From an uncultured Porphyromonadaceae bacterium (GTDB lineage Bacteria > Bacteroidota > Bacteroidia > Bacteroidales > Muribaculaceae): a stretch of 37,628 nucleotides of DNA. This document shows, in pieces, positions 1 to 8,318 of the stretch; positions within the stretch are counted from its first letter, which is position 1; each line of letters begins with the position of its first letter. A program made the translations under genes and the position numbers. Below the pieces are notes generated by a model. That model worked only from the letters and a program-made list of their open reading frames with translations. It did not search any database and was not told the origin of the DNA. The stretch covers positions 1-37,628 of the forward strand of contig URTA01000021.1 of the NCBI GenBank assembly GCA_900550645.1. The letters are read 5' to 3'.

Positions 1-1
1 T

Positions 2-1177
2 CAGCACTCCATTCCACTCTCTGAATGGGTTTCCTCGCATTTCCTTTACAGATGCAGGAATTATGATGCTTGTCAATAACCTACACTCCCCAAAAGCCTC
101 ATCGCAAATGACCTTTGTGCCTGGTTTAATTTGATATACGCCTTGTAATCTATAGTCTGGAGCTTTGAGGAGGCGGAGGCCGTCGGGGCTGTATTTCACG
201 CCGTATTCATCGGTGATTGCTTCGGCGAGGTCGGCTTCGGTGACATTCGTGCGGAGGTTTTCGGGTTCGGAGGGCTTGGGGAGCGTGAAGAGGCGGAAGG
301 AGGCTTGCGAGAGGTCTTTCTTTGACCATGCCAGCAGGAACTGCGACAGCAGGGTCGCAAGGTCTGCGTCCGCCAACAGCGGCTGAAGTGCCGCCAGAAC
401 TGCGCTCTTGCCCAAGTCGCGGTAGTCGTTCACAGAGAACAGCAGACGGTCTGCCGCACCGTATTTCTCGCGAAGTGTCAGGTCGAGCGACATGGCCTTC
501 AGCGACAGCGCGATGCTCGAAAGCGTGAAGTCGTCTATCGTCTCGTCAAAGTCATCCACTGTCCGCAGCGGGTGGCTGAAGTCTTTCGTCCCGATTGTCG
601 GCGACTTCTGGCCTTTCATCGAGGGGACGAACATCCCGTCGTAGTCAACCAACGCCAGTGTGCCGTCCTCGCGAACCATGACGTTGTCGGGCTTGATGTC
701 GCCGTGCGCAAACGGCTGCGACCGAAGCCACGCAGCCATGCGGCAGAAGCGGTAGCAAAGCATCGACATGGCGTAGCTGTCGCGCCAGTGCGCGGCGATG
801 TACGCCTCCATGGTCTCGCCCTCTATCCAGTCCATCAGCAGAACCGGGAAGCAGTCGTCGTCGCAGGGGCTGTCAACGAACAGCTCCCCCTCGTAGTACT
901 TCACCGTAGTAAGGTAAGTGGAATCGACAGTCTCCAGCTCGTCGGCGATGCGGCGGTACGCCTCGGCTCTCCCCTCCTGCTCCTCCGTGAAGCATTTCAG
1001 AGCGTAGCATCGCCCTGTTTTCGGGTCGCGCATCTTGAAGACAACGGCAAACGCGCCGCTGCTGCGGTACGGCTCGCCGTGCTTGTCTGCCACAGGCTCG
1101 AGGTGCGCGAGTTTGTCGAGGTTGCTCCCTCCGTCCTGTATGGCGCGGACGTATTCCGAAATAAGCGGGTACTGCAT
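2..1177 (-). CDS. Protein kinase-like protein fused to BspA-type leucine-rich repeats (3' end cut off by window edge)
   Basis: The frame is open from the ATG at 1177 to the left edge, 392 codons visible. Residues about 1-200 form a eukaryotic-type Ser/Thr kinase-like domain: a glycine-rich stretch near residue 40, YALK with the likely ATP lysine at 61, the catalytic-loop motif HGDIKPDN at 158-165 and DYDG at 178-181 in place of DFG. A hinge containing ADLAEAITDEYGVKYSPDG follows, then the start of BspA-like (LRR_5) repeats. Known of the family: such kinase-repeat fusions occur in Bacteroidales; substrates are not known. The hinge is also the N-terminus of the next gene to the right, so the two genes share a module. 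No signal peptide is seen, so cytoplasmic location is inferred. A consensus promoter lies 65 bases upstream. Confidence 0.8.
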   Translation of the reverse strand, partial: MQYPLISEYVRAIQDGGSNLDKLAHLEPVADKHGEPYRSSGAFAVVFKMRDPKTGRCYALKCFTEEQEGRAEAYRRIADELETVDSTYLTTVKYYEGELFVDSPCDDDCFPVLLMDWIEGETMEAYIAAHWRDSYAMSMLCYRFCRMAAWLRSQPFAHGDIKPDNVMVREDGTLALVDYDGMFVPSMKGQKSPTIGTKDFSHPLRTVDDFDETIDDFTLSSIALSLKAMSLDLTLREKYGAADRLLFSVNDYRDLGKSAVLAALQPLLADADLATLLSQFLLAWSKKDLSQASFRLFTLPKPSEPENLRTNVTEADLAEAITDEYGVKYSPDGLRLLKAPDYRLQGVYQIKPGTKVICDEAFGECRLLTSIIIPASVKEMRGNPFREWNGVL

Positions 1178-1241
1178 CTGTCTTGGCTTTTAGTTTGACG
1201 TAATATTCGGTTTTGTCGTTGGCTTGATGTTGTTTCCACCG

Positions 1242-1273
1242 CAAAGTTAGCAAAACTACTTCATTACTCCAAA
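1242..1273 (-). promoter_or_regulatory. Bacteroidota-type promoter of the kinase-repeat gene
   Basis: Read on the minus strand, TTTG (1273-1270), a 20-base spacer and TAACTTTG (1249-1242) match the Bacteroidota primary sigma consensus TTTG-N19/21-TAnnTTTG. It lies 65 bases before the ATG at 1177. This is one of the clearest promoters in the window. Confidence 0.75.
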
Positions 1274-1323
1274 TACCATTCACTCACGCCCCAACACTCG
1301 AATTCCACACCTCGAATTGGATT

Positions 1324-2499
1324 CTACAAATACAAATCAAAAACCCTATTACCAAAACGCCGTTTAATTTCAGCTCTTGTTTTTCTTCTTAGAGATTCAC
1401 ACCCGCAAAAAGCAGAAAACCCGATGCTTGTAACACTGCCAGGGATTGCGATATGCACCAAAGACGTACAACCCGAAAATGCTTCATCGCCGATGCTCTC
1501 AACATTATCAGGAATTGTAATGTTCGTCAGCGATTCACACTCCCAAAAGGCACATTCGCCTATGCTCGTCACGCTGTCAGCGATTGTAAGGTTTCTCAAC
1601 GACGTACACCTCGAAAAAGCACTGTCGCCGATACTCGTCACGCTGTCAGCGATTGTGAGGCTTCTCAACGACGTACACCCCTCAAAAGCACTGTCGCCAA
1701 TGCTCGTCACGCAGTCGGGGATTACATACGATGTCGCGCCTTGTCGGCAGAATGCTATTAGCTTGTCCTTGCCGTTGCTGTACAGCACGCCGTCTTCGTA
1801 TGTGAAATATGGTGACTTATTAATAAGCTCACCATTCAAGCCGGAAAATGGATTTCCTTTGACCCCCTTTACAGATATAGGGATTGTGATGTTCGCCAAA
1901 GATTTACACCCATAAAAAGCCCCATCGCCGATGTACGTCACGCTGTCGGGAATTGTAATGTCCTTCAGCGATTCACACCCACAAAAAGCACAGTCGTCGA
2001 TGCTCGTCACGCCGTCGGGGATAACGATGCTCGCCAACGATCCACACCAATAAAAAGCACTGTCACCAATGCTCGTCACGCCGTCGGGGATAATGATGTT
2101 CGCCAACGATGAACAGCACATAAAAGCACTGTCACCAATGCTCATCACGCCGTCGGGAATTACGATGCTCGCCAAAGATTCACAACCTTTAAAAGCATAG
2201 CTGCCAATGCTTGTTACGCTGCCTCGGATTGTGACACTCGCCAACGATTCACACTCCACAAAAGCGAAGTCACCGATGCTCGTCACGCCGTCGGGAATTA
2301 CGATGCTCGCCAAAGATTCACACCAATGAAAAGCTTTGGCACAGATAACTTTTGTACCAGTTTTTATTTCATAATGTTCCGCTAAATCTTCCGGTGCCTT
2401 GAGGAGTCGAGTGCCGTCAGGGCTGTATTTAACACCGTATTCATCGGTGACTGCTTCAGCAAGGTCTTGGTCTGTAACTACCGTCGAGTAATTTTCCAT
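1324..2499 (-). CDS. BspA-like leucine-rich-repeat protein
   Basis: 391 residues. Residues 1-50 carry the hinge module (LAEAVTDEYGVKYSPDG, then LLKAPEDL) that is also found after the kinase domain of the neighbouring gene. The rest is about a dozen 23-residue LRR_5 repeats of the form xSVTSIGDSAFxGCxSLxxITIP, interrupted near residue 210 by a longer non-canonical stretch (FSGLNGELINKSPYFTYEDG). The protein ends in a basic tail (RRKTRAEIKRRF). BspA-type repeats are usually binding surfaces; here there is no signal peptide or sorting domain, so secretion is not supported. Neighbouring DNA repeats are almost identical, so the repeat number may vary by recombination. It is transcribed from its own promoter. 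Confidence 0.85.
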   Translation of the reverse strand: MENYSTVVTDQDLAEAVTDEYGVKYSPDGTRLLKAPEDLAEHYEIKTGTKVICAKAFHWCESLASIVIPDGVTSIGDFAFVECESLASVTIRGSVTSIGSYAFKGCESLASIVIPDGVMSIGDSAFMCCSSLANIIIPDGVTSIGDSAFYWCGSLASIVIPDGVTSIDDCAFCGCESLKDITIPDSVTYIGDGAFYGCKSLANITIPISVKGVKGNPFSGLNGELINKSPYFTYEDGVLYSNGKDKLIAFCRQGATSYVIPDCVTSIGDSAFEGCTSLRSLTIADSVTSIGDSAFSRCTSLRNLTIADSVTSIGECAFWECESLTNITIPDNVESIGDEAFSGCTSLVHIAIPGSVTSIGFSAFCGCESLRRKTRAEIKRRFGNRVFDLYL

Positions 2500-2536
2500 A
2501 CGTCTTGTATTTTTGTGGTTTATTCTATTTACTCTG

Positions 2537-2568
2537 CAAAATTAGTGATTTTGTTTCGATTACGCAAA
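2537..2568 (-). promoter_or_regulatory. Bacteroidota-type promoter of the BspA-like gene
   Basis: On the minus strand TTTG (2568-2565), 20 bases, then TAATTTTG (2544-2537), a full consensus match, 38 bases before the ATG at 2499. It lies back-to-back with the mnmE promoter region. Confidence 0.75.
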
Positions 2569-2607
2569 TCAGTGGCGGGGATTTATGGTAATGTCGGGAT
2601 TTCTGCC

Positions 2608-2615
2608 TAACTTTG
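2608..2615 (+). promoter_or_regulatory. -7 box immediately before mnmE
   Basis: TAACTTTG matches TAnnTTTG, but the mnmE ATG starts only five bases after it. Transcription from it would begin at or just inside the start codon, suggesting a leaderless or nearly leaderless message. No good -33 TTTG was found at the normal distance. Confidence 0.4.
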
Positions 2616-2619
2616 TTCC

Positions 2620-4005
2620 ATGATTTTCACGGACAGAACTGACACGATTGCGGCCGTATGCACTGCCCCGGGGATGGGCGCGATTGCGGTGATACGCATT
2701 TCCGGCACTGATGCCATTGCAACTGCCGACGCGCTGTGGCGCGGCAAACCTCTTGCCGACGCGCCGTCGCACACCGCGCACCTCGGATACATCACTGACT
2801 CTGCCGGCAACGACATCGACCAGGCGGTGGCGACCGTGTTCCATGCGCCGAACTCATACACCGGCGAAAACACCGTGGAACTGTCATGCCACGGCTCGAC
2901 ATACATACAGCAAGCGGTGCTGAACGCGCTCGTTGACAGCGGCGTGCGCATCGCGCTGCCCGGAGAGTTCTCGCAGCGGGCATTCGCCAACGGCAAGGTT
3001 GACCTCGCCCAAGCCGAAGGGATAGCCGACCTCATCGCTTCACGCTCTGCCGAGGCTCACCGCCTCGCCCTTTCACAGACCAAGGGGGCATTCTCGCACG
3101 AACTCGACACGCTGCGGCAGAGGCTGATAGACCTCGCCTCGCTGATAGAGCTGGAACTGGATTTCTCGGAGGAGGACGTGTCATTCGCCGACCGTACGCA
3201 GCTGCTCGAGCTGTGCGAATACACACTCGGCAAAGTGACAGCCCTTGCAGACTCATACGCGCAGGGGCGCGTAATCCGCGACGGATACCCCGTGGCAATC
3301 GTCGGCGCACCCAACGCCGGCAAGTCTACGCTCCTCAACACGCTGGTCGGCGACGACATCGCCATAGTGTCGCAAATCCCCGGCACGACACGCGACGCCA
3401 TACAAGCCACCACGCTAATCGGCGGAAGCCTATTCCGCCTGATAGACACGGCAGGGCTGCGCGAGACCGACGACACCGTGGAGCGGCTCGGCATAGGCCG
3501 CACGCACCGCCACATAGAACAGGCATCGGCGATAGTATGGCTCATCGACCCGACAGACAACCCAATGCGCCAGCTTGAGGAAGCGGCTGAAACGCTCGCC
3601 GGCGCAGCGGCACAGCATAAGATAATCGCCGTCGGCAAAAGCGACCTCGCCGACACGTCAGACCTCGTCAGCCACATCAAGTCGGCATATCCCGAATACA
3701 CGGCGGTCGCCATATCGTCGCTCGACAGCAGCGGCATAGAGCCGCTACTGGAGCAGCTGCGCAAAATCGGCAACAACGCAAGCACAGCAGACGTGACAGT
3801 CACCAACGCCCGCCACTACCAGGCGCTGTGCGAGACACGCGACGCGCTGGGGCGTGTACGTGAAGGGCTGCAGGGCGGCATCAGCGGCGACTTCGTCGCG
3901 CAAGACCTGCGACAAGCCACCGCCGCCCTCGGCACGATAACCGGAGCCGTGACAACCGACACACTCCTCGCCACCATATTCTCCCGCTTCTGCGTCGGTA
4001 AATGA
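2620..4005 (+). CDS. mnmE: tRNA uridine-5-carboxymethylaminomethyl(34) synthesis GTPase MnmE
   Basis: 461 residues, normal family length. With MnmG it installs the (carboxymethyl)aminomethyl group on wobble uridine 34 of certain tRNAs, in the cytoplasm. Seen: an N-terminal tetrahydrofolate-binding TrmE domain starting DTIAAVCTAPGMGAIAVIRISG-like, the G1 loop GAPNAGKST at about 229-237, IPGTTRD (G2 region), DTAGLRETDD (G3), VGKSD (G4-like) and the C-terminal CVGK end of the conserved CxGK motif. The ATG at 2620 is the only one that gives a full TrmE domain. It is the last clear host gene; a phage integrase follows 217 bases later. The gene is intact up to the stop, so insertion at its 3' end has not broken it. 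Confidence 0.97.
   Translation: MIFTDRTDTIAAVCTAPGMGAIAVIRISGTDAIATADALWRGKPLADAPSHTAHLGYITDSAGNDIDQAVATVFHAPNSYTGENTVELSCHGSTYIQQAVLNALVDSGVRIALPGEFSQRAFANGKVDLAQAEGIADLIASRSAEAHRLALSQTKGAFSHELDTLRQRLIDLASLIELELDFSEEDVSFADRTQLLELCEYTLGKVTALADSYAQGRVIRDGYPVAIVGAPNAGKSTLLNTLVGDDIAIVSQIPGTTRDAIQATTLIGGSLFRLIDTAGLRETDDTVERLGIGRTHRHIEQASAIVWLIDPTDNPMRQLEEAAETLAGAAAQHKIIAVGKSDLADTSDLVSHIKSAYPEYTAVAISSLDSSGIEPLLEQLRKIGNNASTADVTVTNARHYQALCETRDALGRVREGLQGGISGDFVAQDLRQATAALGTITGAVTTDTLLATIFSRFCVGK
3988..4005 (+). other. Candidate prophage attachment site (3' end of mnmE)
   Basis: The final 18 bases of mnmE (codons FCVGK plus stop) sit at the host-prophage boundary. The same gene end is the known target of Salmonella genomic island 1, whose 18-base att site also spans FxxGK-stop. 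The second copy expected at the other prophage end lies outside this window, so this is inference from position and analogy. Confidence 0.35.
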
Positions 4006-4141
4006 CCCTCTGCACGCAACTCCGCAGCCATTGCACGCCGCTGCATTTCATTGCACACAACACGCCGAAAATCAACGCATTACAAAAGATTAATCATTCA
4101 CAAAAACGCACAATCCCTGCAATGCGTGCGTAATTAGTTGC

Positions 4142-4149
4142 TATCTTTG
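4142..4149 (+). promoter_or_regulatory. -7 box of the integrase promoter
   Basis: TATCTTTG matches TAnnTTTG, 73 bases before the integrase ATG; no strong -33 box is visible. Confidence 0.45.
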
Positions 4150-4158
4150 CGGTGTTCA

Positions 4159-4188
4159 TTTGGTACTCGGCATTGCGCGAGTACCAAA
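4159..4188 (+). repeat. Perfect 11-base inverted repeat in the integrase leader
   Basis: TTTGGTACTCG (4159-4169) and CGAGTACCAAA (4178-4188) are perfect complements around an 8-base loop. The right arm is followed by a second copy of GTACCAAAA, making a direct repeat. It lies between promoter and start codon, so it could be an RNA hairpin, a repressor site or an integrase arm-type site. Confidence 0.6.
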
Positions 4189-4222
4189 AGTACCAAAACG
4201 AACCTCTAATACAGGCACGACC

Positions 4223-5368
4223 ATGAACACCGCAAAAGAGCCGGTAAAGCTCCGGCAGAAGACACTCACCAACGGAAACGTGTCGCTCTACCTCGCGACA
4301 TACGTCCACGGACAGCGCGAATACGAGTTCCTGAGGCTGTACCTCGTCCCCGAAAAGACGAAAGACGACCGCCAGCGCAACCGCGAGACCCTCGCGCTCG
4401 CCAACTCCATAAAGGCGCAGCGCATCGTAGAAATACAGAACGGCATGTACGGCTTCAACACCACAAGCAAGGAACACACGCGCTTCTTCGACTACTACCT
4501 CGCACTCGCCGAAAAGCGAAAGAAAAAGGAAAGCAACAGCAACTTCGGCAACTGGGCATCGACTCTCCATCACCTGCGCAGCTACGAGCGCAGGGAGAAC
4601 ATCACATTCGCCGACATTACCCCGAAGTGGGTACAAGGCTTCCGAGACTACCTCGACCGTGAGGCGGAGGCCTTCGGAAACGACACACGCAAGCGGAAAG
4701 ACCGCCGCCCGCTGTCGCCCAACTCGAAACAGGCGTATTTCAACAAGCTGAGGGCGACACTGAACCAAGCATACGAAGACGGCATCATACGCAAGAACCC
4801 GATGCAGGGCATACACACATTTCCTTCCGTCGAGGGTACACGCGAGCACCTCACGCTCGAGGAGATACGCGCCCTCGCCGCCACGGATTGCGACTACCCC
4901 GAAGTGAAGCGAGCGTTCCTGTTCTCATGCCTGACAGGGCTGCGGCGGTCGGACGTGGAAAGGCTGACATGGGACGAGGTGACGCAACTCGACGGCAGGA
5001 CGCGGCTCGTCTTCCGCCAGAAGAAGACCGGCGGACAGGAATACCTCGACATCACGACGCAAGCGGCGCAGCTGATAGGCGCTCGCGGAACTGCTGCTGC
5101 CGACAGCCACGTGTTCGGCGACTTCCTCTCCCCCTCACGCACCAACCAGGAACTGCGGATATGGACGCAGCGGGCAGGGATAAGCAAGCACATCACCTTC
5201 CACTGTGCTCGCCACACATTCGCCGTGCTGATGCTCACGCTCGACACCGACATATACACCGTCAGCAAGCTGCTCGGACACCGCGAACTGCGCACCACGC
5301 AGATATACGCCAAGATAGTAGACCGCAAGAAGCAACAAGCCGTTGACAACATCCCCGAAATTTTCTGA
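4223..5368 (+). CDS. int: Tyrosine-type site-specific integrase
   Basis: 381 residues from the ATG at 4223; an upstream in-frame ATG at 4160 would run through the leader inverted repeat and is less likely. Layout is that of Bacteroidales phage and transposon integrases: an arm-binding domain (about 10-80), a SAM-like core-binding domain (about 85-195) and a catalytic domain (about 205-370). Catalytic residues visible: R241 in TGLRRSDV, H327 and R330 in HCARH, H353 in LLGHREL and nucleophile Y362 in QIYAK. It would catalyse insertion and excision of the prophage. It lies next to the mnmE 3' end, consistent with that being attB, and is followed after 11 bases by the next gene. Confidence 0.95.
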   Translation: MNTAKEPVKLRQKTLTNGNVSLYLATYVHGQREYEFLRLYLVPEKTKDDRQRNRETLALANSIKAQRIVEIQNGMYGFNTTSKEHTRFFDYYLALAEKRKKKESNSNFGNWASTLHHLRSYERRENITFADITPKWVQGFRDYLDREAEAFGNDTRKRKDRRPLSPNSKQAYFNKLRATLNQAYEDGIIRKNPMQGIHTFPSVEGTREHLTLEEIRALAATDCDYPEVKRAFLFSCLTGLRRSDVERLTWDEVTQLDGRTRLVFRQKKTGGQEYLDITTQAAQLIGARGTAAADSHVFGDFLSPSRTNQELRIWTQRAGISKHITFHCARHTFAVLMLTLDTDIYTVSKLLGHRELRTTQIYAKIVDRKKQQAVDNIPEIF

Positions 5369-5379
5369 CACGCGCAAGA

Positions 5380-5868
5380 ATGACTGACAAACAATCGAAA
5401 CAAGGGGTAAACGCACTGCTCGCGCTCATCGAGAGTGTCGGAGGAATGAGCGACATCGACACGCTTTGCACGATGCTTTACCTCGCCGACCAGCGGCATC
5501 TGTCGCTTTACGGCCGGAGCATAACAGGCGACACGTACATTGCCCGCAAATGGGGAGCAGAACCAACGGTATTGTCTGGAATGGCATCAGCCATGACGAT
5601 ACAAAACAGCATCGTCAGCACAACCGCAAAACCCGATATGGCTGAACTTTCCGTCACCGACATCGAGTGCCTGGAATACGCGGCTGATCTTTGCCGTAAT
5701 GCGAGCCGAGAAAGACTGCGCGAACTGTCACATGGCAAGGCTTGGAGCAACACCCCTGAAGGCAGTGAGATTTCCGTGAAAGACATGTTGCTCGAAGCCG
5801 GCGATGAGGCGGAATATGCGGAATACATCGAGCAGCAGACCAAAGCCGCGTCCGCGCTGACGCGATAA
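5380..5868 (+). CDS. Panacea/SocA-like (DUF4065) antitoxin-type protein
   Basis: 162 residues. The core reads LCTMLYLADQRHLSLYGRSITGDTYIARKWGAEP in overlapping short motifs: the YxADxxHLxxYGRxITGDxYxA pattern is the hallmark of the DUF4065 (Panacea) domain found in SocA and in many antitoxins that neutralise diverse toxins. It lies 11 bases after int and is probably co-transcribed with it. No dedicated toxin is adjacent: the next genes form their own toxin-antitoxin pair. It may therefore be a solitary antitoxin guarding against loss or attack, or a partner whose toxin was lost. Function is inferred from domain only. Confidence 0.7.
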   Translation: MTDKQSKQGVNALLALIESVGGMSDIDTLCTMLYLADQRHLSLYGRSITGDTYIARKWGAEPTVLSGMASAMTIQNSIVSTTAKPDMAELSVTDIECLEYAADLCRNASRERLRELSHGKAWSNTPEGSEISVKDMLLEAGDEAEYAEYIEQQTKAASALTR

Positions 5869-5998
5869 CGACCTCGTGGCTATTGCGCCAGTGCGGAGTG
5901 CAACTATTCGAAAATTTCGAGCAGTTCACTCCGAAGACCTCAGCATTAACAGCCGCTAAATAAACATAAATATTCAAGCAATTCCGAATGACACTATC

Positions 5999-6059
5999 TG
6001 TAATTCAAAACAAAGCAGTATCTTTGCAGCACAAACGTATAACACCAAGTGTAATTCAA
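5999..6059 (+). promoter_or_regulatory. Promoter and repeated operator-like sites of the HigBA-like operon
   Basis: TATCTTTG at 6019-6026 is a good -7 box. TGTAATTCAA occurs twice, at 5999-6008 and 6050-6059, flanking it; the second copy is part of an imperfect palindrome (GTGTAATTCAATTCACA). The placement suits autorepression by the antitoxin. The stretch 5869-5998 holds nothing else that I recognise. Confidence 0.5.
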
Positions 6060-6076
6060 TTCACAACGCACATTCA

Positions 6077-6415
6077 ATGGATATAACCTTCAAGAATACG
6101 AAACTGGAGAAAACAGTATCCGACCCGAGGAAATGCGCAAAGGAGTTCGGGAAACGCCGGGCTGACCTGCTGCAGTTGAGAATCCAGCAACTGGCCAGAG
6201 CAACCACCCTCGAAGACGTGCGTTACCTGGCCGGCCATTACCATGAACTCAAAGAGGACAGGAAAGGGCAATGGGCGTGCGACCTCGACCAGCCGTACCG
6301 GCTCATCTTCGAACCTCACGAAGACCCGATACCGACAGACAGCAACGGCCGCTTCGTATGGATTGAAATAAAGGGTGTCGAAGTAGTTGAAATAGTGAAT
6401 TACCACGGAAAATAA
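6077..6415 (+). CDS. higB: RelE/HigB-family toxin
   Basis: 112 residues, usual size for HigB-like ribosome-dependent mRNA interferases or 'killer' proteins of COG3549. Seen: an N-terminal ITFKNTKLEKTVSD segment, a central helical part (LLQLRIQQLARATTLEDV), the ...HELKEDRKGQWACDLDQPYRLIFEP core with conserved R and beta strands, and the closing VVEIVNYHGK typical of this group. It lies 12 bases before the antitoxin-like gene; toxin-first order is characteristic of higBA. Symbol given by family and order. Confidence 0.75.
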   Translation: MDITFKNTKLEKTVSDPRKCAKEFGKRRADLLQLRIQQLARATTLEDVRYLAGHYHELKEDRKGQWACDLDQPYRLIFEPHEDPIPTDSNGRFVWIEIKGVEVVEIVNYHGK

Positions 6416-6427
6416 CAGCACAGCATT

Positions 6428-7516
6428 ATGGCAACATTCAGAAAATTCATACCGGCAGTTGAGTTTCACCCTGGTATAACCCTCGCTGAAAAACTTCAGG
6501 AAATGGGAATGAGCATCAAGGAGTTTGCACTGCGTACCTCCAAGCCAGAGAAGACCATTCACGCTGTCATCAGCGGCAGCAGCAGCGTTACTTCGGGCAT
6601 GGCAGTGGCTTTTGAAAACGTCACCAAGATACCTGCGCACTTCTGGCTGAACCTGCAGAAAGGGTACGACGAGTATGTTGCCCGCAGGAAAAGGGAAATG
6701 CAACTCGAAAGCGACTATGCATGGGCATGCCTGTTCCCGATGTCCGAAATGACAGACCTCGGGTGGCTGCCAACTACAGACACCAAAGAAAAAGCCGCGC
6801 ACGCAATGTTCTCGTTCTTCCAAGTCAGTACCGCCAAGGCATGGCAAGACTACTACCTTAACCAGCAGCTGAAGGTGGCGTTCCGCATTTCGCTGAACGG
6901 CATCAACGACCCGTATGCCACATCCGCATGGCTGCGGCGCGGAGAGATACAGGCAAGCGAAATGACAGTGGAGGAATTTTCCGAGAAGGCTCTGCGCGAA
7001 GCCATCCCCACGATGAAGGCTCTGTGTGCAGAACAGCCCGAAAACTTTGCCGTGGCGTTGCAGGAATTGTGCGCTACTGTAGGTGTCAAGCTGGTCTATA
7101 CGGAAGGCTTGCAGAACGCGCCAATAAACGGCGCAACACGGTGGTTGAAAGACACACCGTGCATACAGATGTCCGGTCGGCTAAAACGAAACGACAAGTT
7201 CTGGTTCACGTTCTTCCATGAACTGGGGCATATCCTGCTGCACGGCAAGAAAGACATATTCCTCGAAGACATAGACTACCCCGACAGACAGACGAAAAAA
7301 GAGGAGGAAGCCGATGCGTTTGCATCACGGACACTGCTGCCGCAAGCCGCAGAAAAAGAGATTGCCAAAGCCGGGGACTACTCGGCAGATGCCATACGCC
7401 AGTATGCAGAGAAATACAATACACATCCCGGCATAATCGCCGGACGGCTTCAACACAAAGGGCTAATACCTCAAGAGGGGTATGCCGACCTGTTTGAAAC
7501 GATTGTTCTGTTCTGA
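6428..7516 (+). CDS. higA: HigA-like antitoxin with C-terminal ImmA/IrrE zinc peptidase domain
   Basis: 362 residues. Residues about 10-95 are an XRE-type helix-turn-helix close to HigA (PGITLAEKLQEMGMSIKEFA, SVTSGMAVAFENV, FWLNLQKGYDEY). Residues about 200-350 are an ImmA/IrrE metallopeptidase with HELGH at 264-268 and a downstream EEEADAFASRTLLP helix that supplies the third zinc ligand. Plain HigA is about 100 residues, so this is a long fused antitoxin. It should bind the toxin and repress the operon; the peptidase may regulate antitoxin or repressor levels, as ImmA does for ImmR. The gene directly follows higB, and its operator is probably the repeat pair upstream. Confidence 0.8.
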   Translation: MATFRKFIPAVEFHPGITLAEKLQEMGMSIKEFALRTSKPEKTIHAVISGSSSVTSGMAVAFENVTKIPAHFWLNLQKGYDEYVARRKREMQLESDYAWACLFPMSEMTDLGWLPTTDTKEKAAHAMFSFFQVSTAKAWQDYYLNQQLKVAFRISLNGINDPYATSAWLRRGEIQASEMTVEEFSEKALREAIPTMKALCAEQPENFAVALQELCATVGVKLVYTEGLQNAPINGATRWLKDTPCIQMSGRLKRNDKFWFTFFHELGHILLHGKKDIFLEDIDYPDRQTKKEEEADAFASRTLLPQAAEKEIAKAGDYSADAIRQYAEKYNTHPGIIAGRLQHKGLIPQEGYADLFETIVLF

Positions 7517-7620
7517 TTACAGCACGACAGCAACCAGCACATCATATAACGCGACCTCTCCGCAAGCCGGGCAGGCCGCGCTGCTATTTGCTGCCGCAGG
7601 ACGCGGCGGACACTCCCGAA

Positions 7621-8303
7621 TCAGTCGTCAGGGAGGGGAAAGGCGCGGTCGTAGACATCGGTCAGCTTGTCGCCGTTGTACAGCCAAAACGGCGTAGGCT
7701 GCAAAGCGTAGTTTTCAGGCTTGCCCAAAAGCGTGCGGGTGACCATCGTCAGCGACTGAACCTCGCCCTGATACTCGACCTTGCGGGCTTCCGCAATGAC
7801 CACGGACTTCGACGGGTCGCTTTCAAAGACAAGCACATCGCCCTTTTTCAAGCCCATATCGAAGAAGTTCAAGGCAGGGCGGCGCGAGTGTTTCGTCTTT
7901 TCAATGGCAGCGACATCGCTGGCGGTTATGTCGTTGCTGATTTCGGGGCGACCTCGGCAGTGGCATCGCCCTCGTTCAGGTGGTTCATCAGCTTCAGCAG
8001 CGGTATGGCTTGCGAGGGGGAGATGCGGAAGAACTCACGGTTGTCATTTACCCGGTTGGGGGCAAAGGCAGTGTGGAGGGCGGACTCGAGTTCGCCCATG
8101 TGCGAGAGCTTGACCTTGCAAGCGTATGCACACTCGAAAGGGAGCGGCACGCCGGTAGTATACAGCTCGCGCATACGCGCATCGAGGTCTTTGCGAGAGG
8201 TCATCCCGATTTTGACAAGACCCGGCATGCACTCATTTGTCAACAGGTATACGATACCGTACTCTTTTTTGTCGGAACTCATTATTAAATGATTGTTTTT
8301 CAT
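7621..8303 (-). pseudogene. GIY-YIG (T5orf172-type) nuclease gene with a frameshift
   Basis: Two minus-strand frames together make one protein. The first (from 8303, or 8282 where MSSDKKEYG starts) gives 125 residues with the GIY-YIG variant GIVYLLTN...GLVKIGMT and a conserved NREFFRI. It stops after VAPKSATT. The second frame continues without a gap: ISNDITASDVAAIEK, then a domain (NFFDMGLKKGDVLVFE...) to the stop at 7621. One extra G in the GGGG run at 7945-7948 would restore GTC GCC CCC GAA ATC and a single protein of about 227 residues. It could be a true inactivating indel, phase variation, or a base-call error. Third gene of the minus-strand XRE-Mrr unit. Confidence 0.75.
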
Positions 8304-8318
8304 TGATTGATTAGACAG

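Noticed and set aside
1424..1915. Plus-strand open frames across the BspA-like gene
   Set aside because: They are mirror images of the 23-residue repeats on the minus strand and have no independent features.
4160..4222. Longer integrase start at 4160
   Set aside because: Would translate through the perfect inverted repeat in the leader; family alignment starts near the ATG at 4223.
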